From NCBI GenBank assembly GCA_021823555.1, contig JAKANW010000081.1:1-8748 (forward strand): a DNA stretch of 8,748 nt, given 5' to 3'. Positions within the stretch are counted from its first letter, which is position 1. Each line of letters starts with the position of its first letter. Of this stretch, positions 6,599 through 8,748 are shown in pieces. Source of the stretch: Chloroflexota bacterium (GTDB lineage Bacteria > Chloroflexota > Anaerolineae > Anaerolineales > Villigracilaceae). Below the pieces are notes generated by a model, which saw only the letters and a list, made by a program, of their open reading frames with translations, made no database searches and was not told where the DNA came from. The position numbers and the translations under genes were made by a program.

Positions 6599-6644
6599 GC
6601 CGCTTCACTATTAACCCCGCGGTGGCGGCCCAACAAGGAAATGT

Positions 6645-6772
6645 AAATGATTAGGGTGTATTTCATCCGGGTTGGAACCGTCCCGAAGGTTGGTTGTAAA
6701 AGGCCAAAGTCGGCTCAAGTTCAACCTTCGGGACGTTGCCCTCAACTGGTTTGAAGCACACCCAAATGATTA
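6645..6772. repeat. Perfect 9-bp target-site duplication flanking palindromic element copy 2
   Basis: AAATGATTA is at 6645-6653 and again at 6764-6772, directly abutting the element's GGGTGT and CACCC ends. The match stops at exactly 9 bases on both sides (T against C outside left, G against A outside right). This is the mark of insertion by a cut-and-paste transposase. Confidence 0.88.
6654..6763 (+). mobile_element. Intact 110-bp MITE-like palindromic element, copy 2
   Basis: This non-coding element has terminal inverted repeats GGGTGT and ACACCC. The imperfect inverted arms extend inward about 39-42 bases to the perfect 14-base pair CGTCCCGAAGGTTG (6679-6692) and CAACCTTCGGGACG (6722-6735), with a 29-base central loop. 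It carries no transposase and would have to be moved in trans. The 9-bp duplication and GGG-type ends are compatible with several DDE transposase families (IS256, IS4 or ISL3-like) and do not identify one. It sits in the gap after the cupredoxin gene. A transcript through it would fold into a long hairpin, so it may also act as a 3' end for the cupredoxin mRNA. Confidence 0.88.
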
Positions 6773-6781
6773 ACTTCCCTC

Positions 6782-6982
6782 ATGTCATTGTGAGGAGCCG
6801 CTGGTCGAGTAGCTCCGTGTTCTTCGGGGCGTATCGAGACCGAGGCGACGAAGTAATCTCCCATTGCATGAAAAGGCTCATTTACTGGCCTCTCTTGCCA
6901 GTTTGGGGATTGCTTCGGGCAGTCCTTCGACTATGCTCGGCGAACTCTCGCTCCGCTCAGGACGGAACCCTCGTAATGACAT
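6782..6982. repeat. Composite region of nested palindromic dispersed repeats
   Basis: Three layers of inverted repeats are visible. The outer pair is ATGTCATTGTGAGG (6782-6795) with CCTCGTAATGACAT (6969-6982), two mismatches. The next pair is CGAAGTAATCTCC (6849-6861) with GGGGATTGCTTCG (6905-6917), two mismatches; both resemble the widespread bacterial GTCATTGCGAGGAG...GAAGCAATCTC repeat. Within the left half GGTCGAGTAGCTCC (6803-6816) opposes GGGGCGTATCGAGACC (6826-6841). Within the right half GTCCTTCGACTATGCTC (6922-6938) opposes CTCCGCTCAGGAC (6951-6963). Reading frames through it are accidental. With the MITE just before it, it accounts for most of the 463-base gene-free interval 6599-7061. 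Confidence 0.75.
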
Positions 6983-7008
6983 TGGTTTGGCAAAGGTGCT
7001 TGTATACC
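6982..7008 (+). promoter_or_regulatory. Weak candidate promoter for the RNA methyltransferase gene
   Basis: TTGGTT (6982-6987), 15-base spacer and TATACC (7003-7008) lie immediately after the composite repeat and 54 bases before ATG 7062. The spacer is short and neither box is consensus, so this is only the best visible candidate. Confidence 0.25.
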
Positions 7009-7061
7009 ATCACCAACCCCGTTTCGAGGCAGGGTCTCTCTTTTCGGATAACAATCGAGCT

Positions 7062-7850
7062 ATGATTGATTTGCCCCTGATCGCCAGCCTTTCGAACCCA
7101 CTCGTGAAACAGGCGCGCTCCCTGCGCCAGCGCAAAGCGCGCGCAGAGACGGGTCTGTTCCTTGTGGAAGGATTGCACCATGTCGGCGAAGCGATTGAGT
7201 CAAGCTGGGATGTGGAAACCGTACTCTACGCCCCCGATCTGTTGACCGGCGATTTCTCAAAACAACTGCTCGAACAGGCCGTCCGCCTCCCGCTGCGGCT
7301 CCAGCCTGTTTCCGCACAAGTGATGGAATCCCTGGCCGAAAAGGATAATCCCCAGGGCATCCTGGCCTTGGTCCAACAACGGAAGGTAGGCTTCGAAGCG
7401 CTGTCTGGGCTCCAGCGATTGGCAGCGCTCGTCTCGCCACAGGACCCGGGAAACGTGGGCGCCATCCTGCGCACGATGGACGCCGTTGGTGTGGATGGCT
7501 TATGCCTGCTGGATGGCGGCGTGGACTTGTATCATCCCAGCCTGGTGCGCGCCAGTATGGGCGCCTTGTTTTGGAAGCCGGTCGTCCAGGCTTCCTTCCC
7601 TGAATTTATAAAATGGGTGCAACCAAACTCTTATCAATTGATCGGCGCTTCTGCTCACGCAAAAGTGGACTATCGCAAACTAACTCCGCGTATTCCCTGG
7701 ATCCTGTTGATGGGCAGTGAGCAAAAGGGACTTTCCCGCCAGCAGTTATCCGCCTGTGAGGGGACCGTCTCGCTGCCTATGTGCGGGCGGGTCAGCTCGT
7801 TGAATTTGGCTGTGGCGACCGGGATATTGTTATATGCTTTTAACGCATAG
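7062..7850 (+). CDS. SpoU/TrmH-family RNA 2'-O-methyltransferase
   Basis: This 262-residue SPOUT enzyme transfers a methyl group from S-adenosylmethionine to a ribose 2'-hydroxyl of rRNA or tRNA. The N-terminal substrate-binding domain (about 5-100) begins LIASLSNPLVKQARSLRQRK and has GLFLVEGLHHVGEA. The catalytic domain shows motif 1 DPGNVGAILRTMDAVG (128-143, catalytic-type Arg137), motif 2 LLMGSEQKGLS (215-225) and motif 3 SLPMCGRVSSLNLAVAT (237-253, Asn248), which forms the knotted cofactor site. The YHPSLVRASMGALF segment is also typical. The exact target nucleotide cannot be told. The frame is open upstream to 6864, but that part translates dispersed repeats, so ATG 7062 is preferred from family alignment. 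No clear ribosome-binding site precedes it, so the start is moderately certain. Confidence 0.9.
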   Translation: MIDLPLIASLSNPLVKQARSLRQRKARAETGLFLVEGLHHVGEAIESSWDVETVLYAPDLLTGDFSKQLLEQAVRLPLRLQPVSAQVMESLAEKDNPQGILALVQQRKVGFEALSGLQRLAALVSPQDPGNVGAILRTMDAVGVDGLCLLDGGVDLYHPSLVRASMGALFWKPVVQASFPEFIKWVQPNSYQLIGASAHAKVDYRKLTPRIPWILLMGSEQKGLSRQQLSACEGTVSLPMCGRVSSLNLAVATGILLYAFNA

Positions 7851-7872
7851 GAGCGCAGACCTTCTGCGCTCC
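7850..7872. terminator. Hairpin between convergent methyltransferase and acidic-protein genes
   Basis: GGAGCGCAGA (7850-7859) pairs perfectly with TCTGCGCTCC (7863-7872) around a 3-base loop, beginning on the last base of the methyltransferase stop codon. Neither side has a real T-run, so termination is plausible by position and stem strength only. It could serve both strands. Confidence 0.5.
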
Positions 7873-7902
7873 CAGGGATATTCTTCAAAATTTTAGCCCA
7901 GG

Positions 7903-8133
7903 TTAGAACTCGTCTTCTTCCTCATCCAACCAGTCTTCTTCGTCCTCATCGGACTCGTCTTCTTCCCACTCTTCGAGTTCTTCATCTTCCTCCCAGCCTT
8001 CGGCGGCGGCGGCGGCCTCAGACGGGGAATAGGTAGCACAGCCAGTATCCGGGTCTATCTCGACCGCGGCTGCGCTGCAATACCCCTCATCCAGGAACAC
8101 ACAATCCATGTAGTGACACTTAATACGCGGCAT
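7903..8133 (-). CDS. Small Cys4 protein with extremely acidic C-terminal tail
   Basis: I do not recognise a named family with certainty. This 76-residue protein has an N-terminal module with Cys6, Cys11, Cys19 and Cys32 (C-X4-C-X7-C-X12-C), including IKCHYMDCVFLDEGYCSAAA and TGCATY. This pattern resembles DUF1540-like small metal-binding or disulfide proteins. The tail from residue 47 holds 23 Asp/Glu in 30 residues, punctuated by Trp47, Trp56 and Trp68. It has no signal peptide or membrane segment. The ATG at 8131-8133 has an ideal AGGAGG that touches the VKOR stop codon, only 8 bases away, so it is translated as the last gene of the moeA-VKOR operon. Metal buffering, nucleic-acid mimicry or a chaperone-like tail are possible; none is shown. 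Confidence 0.85.
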   Translation of the reverse strand: MPRIKCHYMDCVFLDEGYCSAAAVEIDPDTGCATYSPSEAAAAAEGWEEDEELEEWEEDESDEDEEDWLDEEEDEF

Positions 8134-8141
8134 TCATCCTC

Positions 8142-8570
8142 CTAGTTTTGTGGCTGGCGGGCCAGCCGGATGATGGATAGGATAAAGATCAGGGTCATGG
8201 CGATCTGGGAGGTGAGGCAGAAGGGGCACAAGGCCTTGATCAACACTGCTTCCACATAGATCAACCAAAGCGTGAACAGGAACCCCACGATGGCCATCCC
8301 CAATACCAGCAGGGCGCCGTTCTCTTTGAAATAACCTGGCTGGCGTTCCAGGAACAGCACAACCAGGATGGCCCCATAACCGATCATGCCGATCACGGCC
8401 ACGGGGATGCCGTTCACTTCCGAGTAGCTGCTGGAGTTGACCGTACTGCAGCCGCCATTCCCCAGGCACATGGAATTGTTCTCGGTGAGTTTAAAAATGG
8501 TCATGTAAATTGAAACCAGCAGGCCGATCACGACCAAGGCGGCGGAGATGCGAAAGAGCCATTTGTCCAT
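8142..8570 (-). CDS. Vitamin K epoxide reductase (VKOR) family membrane protein
   Basis: This 142-residue four-helix membrane enzyme oxidises a thiol-disulfide partner such as a DsbA-like protein and passes the electrons to quinone, thereby driving disulfide formation outside the membrane. Helices lie at about residues 7-27, 55-74, 86-108 and 112-135. The loop cysteine pair Cys35 and Cys41 (MCLGNGGCSTV) and the active CPFC pair Cys115/Cys118 are present, with the family signature YSEVNGIPVAVIGMIGYG between. It is a stand-alone VKOR with no fused thioredoxin domain, and no DsbA-like partner is in the window. ATG 8568-8570 follows GAGGAAA, which overlaps the moeA stop codon 7 bases upstream, so the genes are likely translationally coupled. 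Confidence 0.92.
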   Translation of the reverse strand: MDKWLFRISAALVVIGLLVSIYMTIFKLTENNSMCLGNGGCSTVNSSSYSEVNGIPVAVIGMIGYGAILVVLFLERQPGYFKENGALLVLGMAIVGFLFTLWLIYVEAVLIKALCPFCLTSQIAMTLIFILSIIRLARQPQN

Positions 8571-8577
8571 GTTTTCC

Positions 8578-8748
8578 TCAAAGCATCCAGGCGTCTACTT
8601 CCCTGTTAGCAGGCGCAGATTTTACCCCAGCGGGGATAATTAGTAAAGCATTTGCCCGAACCAGCGAGAGCAGATTCCCCGATCCCTGGTGTTCGCGCAG
8701 ATGAGCGACCAGGACGCCGCCCTCCTCCCGGACTTCGGCGCGCAGGTA
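8578..8748 (-). CDS. moeA: Molybdopterin molybdotransferase MoeA, C-terminal 56 residues (cut by window edge)
   Basis: On the minus strand the frame is open from the window edge to a TGA at 8580-8578. The residues REHQGSGNLLSLVRANALLI followed by IPAG match the conserved end of MoeA domain III/IV (consensus QGSG...SL..AN.L..IP.G), which inserts molybdate into adenylylated molybdopterin to finish the molybdenum cofactor. The final stretch SAPANREVDAWML corresponds to the domain IV beta-strand that is usually G..V.v. The start lies beyond the window. It is the first visible gene of the moeA-VKOR-acidic protein operon. Specialised MoeA paralogues share this end, so Mo versus W specificity cannot be judged. 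Confidence 0.85.
   Translation of the reverse strand, partial: YLRAEVREEGGVLVAHLREHQGSGNLLSLVRANALLIIPAGVKSAPANREVDAWML

Noticed and set aside
6598..6630. GGCCGC...GCGGCC stem after the cupredoxin stop as a terminator
   Set aside because: The stem is only 6 bp with a 21-base loop and no T-run follows, so it is weak evidence; the MITE hairpin downstream is a better candidate for the transcript end.
6645..6982. Palindromic repeats as a CRISPR array
   Set aside because: The repeats are inverted and unequal with no regular spacers, and no cas gene is present.
6736..7065. Plus-strand open frame across the MITE end and composite repeat
   Set aside because: It starts inside the MITE and translates palindromic repeats; it has no ribosome site or protein-like pattern.
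7060..7440. Minus-strand open frames opposite the RNA methyltransferase
   Set aside because: They overlap a well-supported SPOUT domain and have Arg/Pro/Ala-rich shadow composition without motifs.
8134..8469. Alternative minus-strand frame of 111 codons over the VKOR gene
   Set aside because: The VKOR frame has all four cysteines, four helices and a proper ribosome site; the alternative has none of these.

Overview
The window looks like a chromosomal segment of a Chloroflexota bacterium, most likely an Anaerolineae-type lineage. This is an inference from protein style (lipobox-anchored HlyD and cupredoxin proteins, a four-cysteine DeoR/SufR-like regulator beside a DUF59 protein, a free-standing VKOR) and from the palindromic dispersed repeats. 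No rRNA, tRNA, CRISPR array, transposase or phage gene is visible.

Layout. Positions 3-3957 (+) hold an ABC-type module: the 3' end of a gene with a cyclic-nucleotide-binding-like domain, an 808-residue FtsX/MacB-type permease, and a lipoprotein HlyD-type adaptor, closed by a strong intrinsic terminator at 3991-4027. Positions 4066-5280 (+) hold a near-consensus promoter, a SufR-like helix-turn-helix regulator with four C-terminal cysteines, and a SufT-like DUF59 Fe-S assembly protein. A small palindromic element and a 29-bp duplication of the regulator's 3' end separate these two genes. After a shared terminator, an XRE-cupin regulator (-) and a type 1 copper cupredoxin lipoprotein (+, good promoter) diverge from a 226-bp intergenic region. 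Positions 6599-7061 carry no gene. They contain an intact 110-bp MITE with a perfect 9-bp target duplication and then a roughly 200-bp composite of nested palindromic repeats. A SpoU/TrmH-type RNA methyltransferase follows (+). The end of the window is a tight minus-strand operon: moeA (3' end only), VKOR, and a small Cys4 protein with an extremely acidic tail.

How the parts work together. The permease and adaptor should form one transporter complex, whose ATPase is not in the window and probably lies upstream. The SufR-like regulator and DUF59 protein suggest local sensing and assembly of Fe-S clusters. The XRE-cupin protein may regulate itself and the cupredoxin from the shared intergenic region.

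The most notable structure is the mobile palindromic element. Two copies, 92 of 96 positions identical and in opposite orientation, bracket the DUF59, XRE-cupin and cupredoxin genes. One copy has clean ends and a 9-bp duplication. The other has lost one end and is flanked by a 29-bp duplication that repeats the last codons and stop of the regulator gene. I see no convincing entirely new multi-gene system. The element, its aberrant copy inside an Fe-S operon, and the acidic VKOR-linked protein are the best leads.
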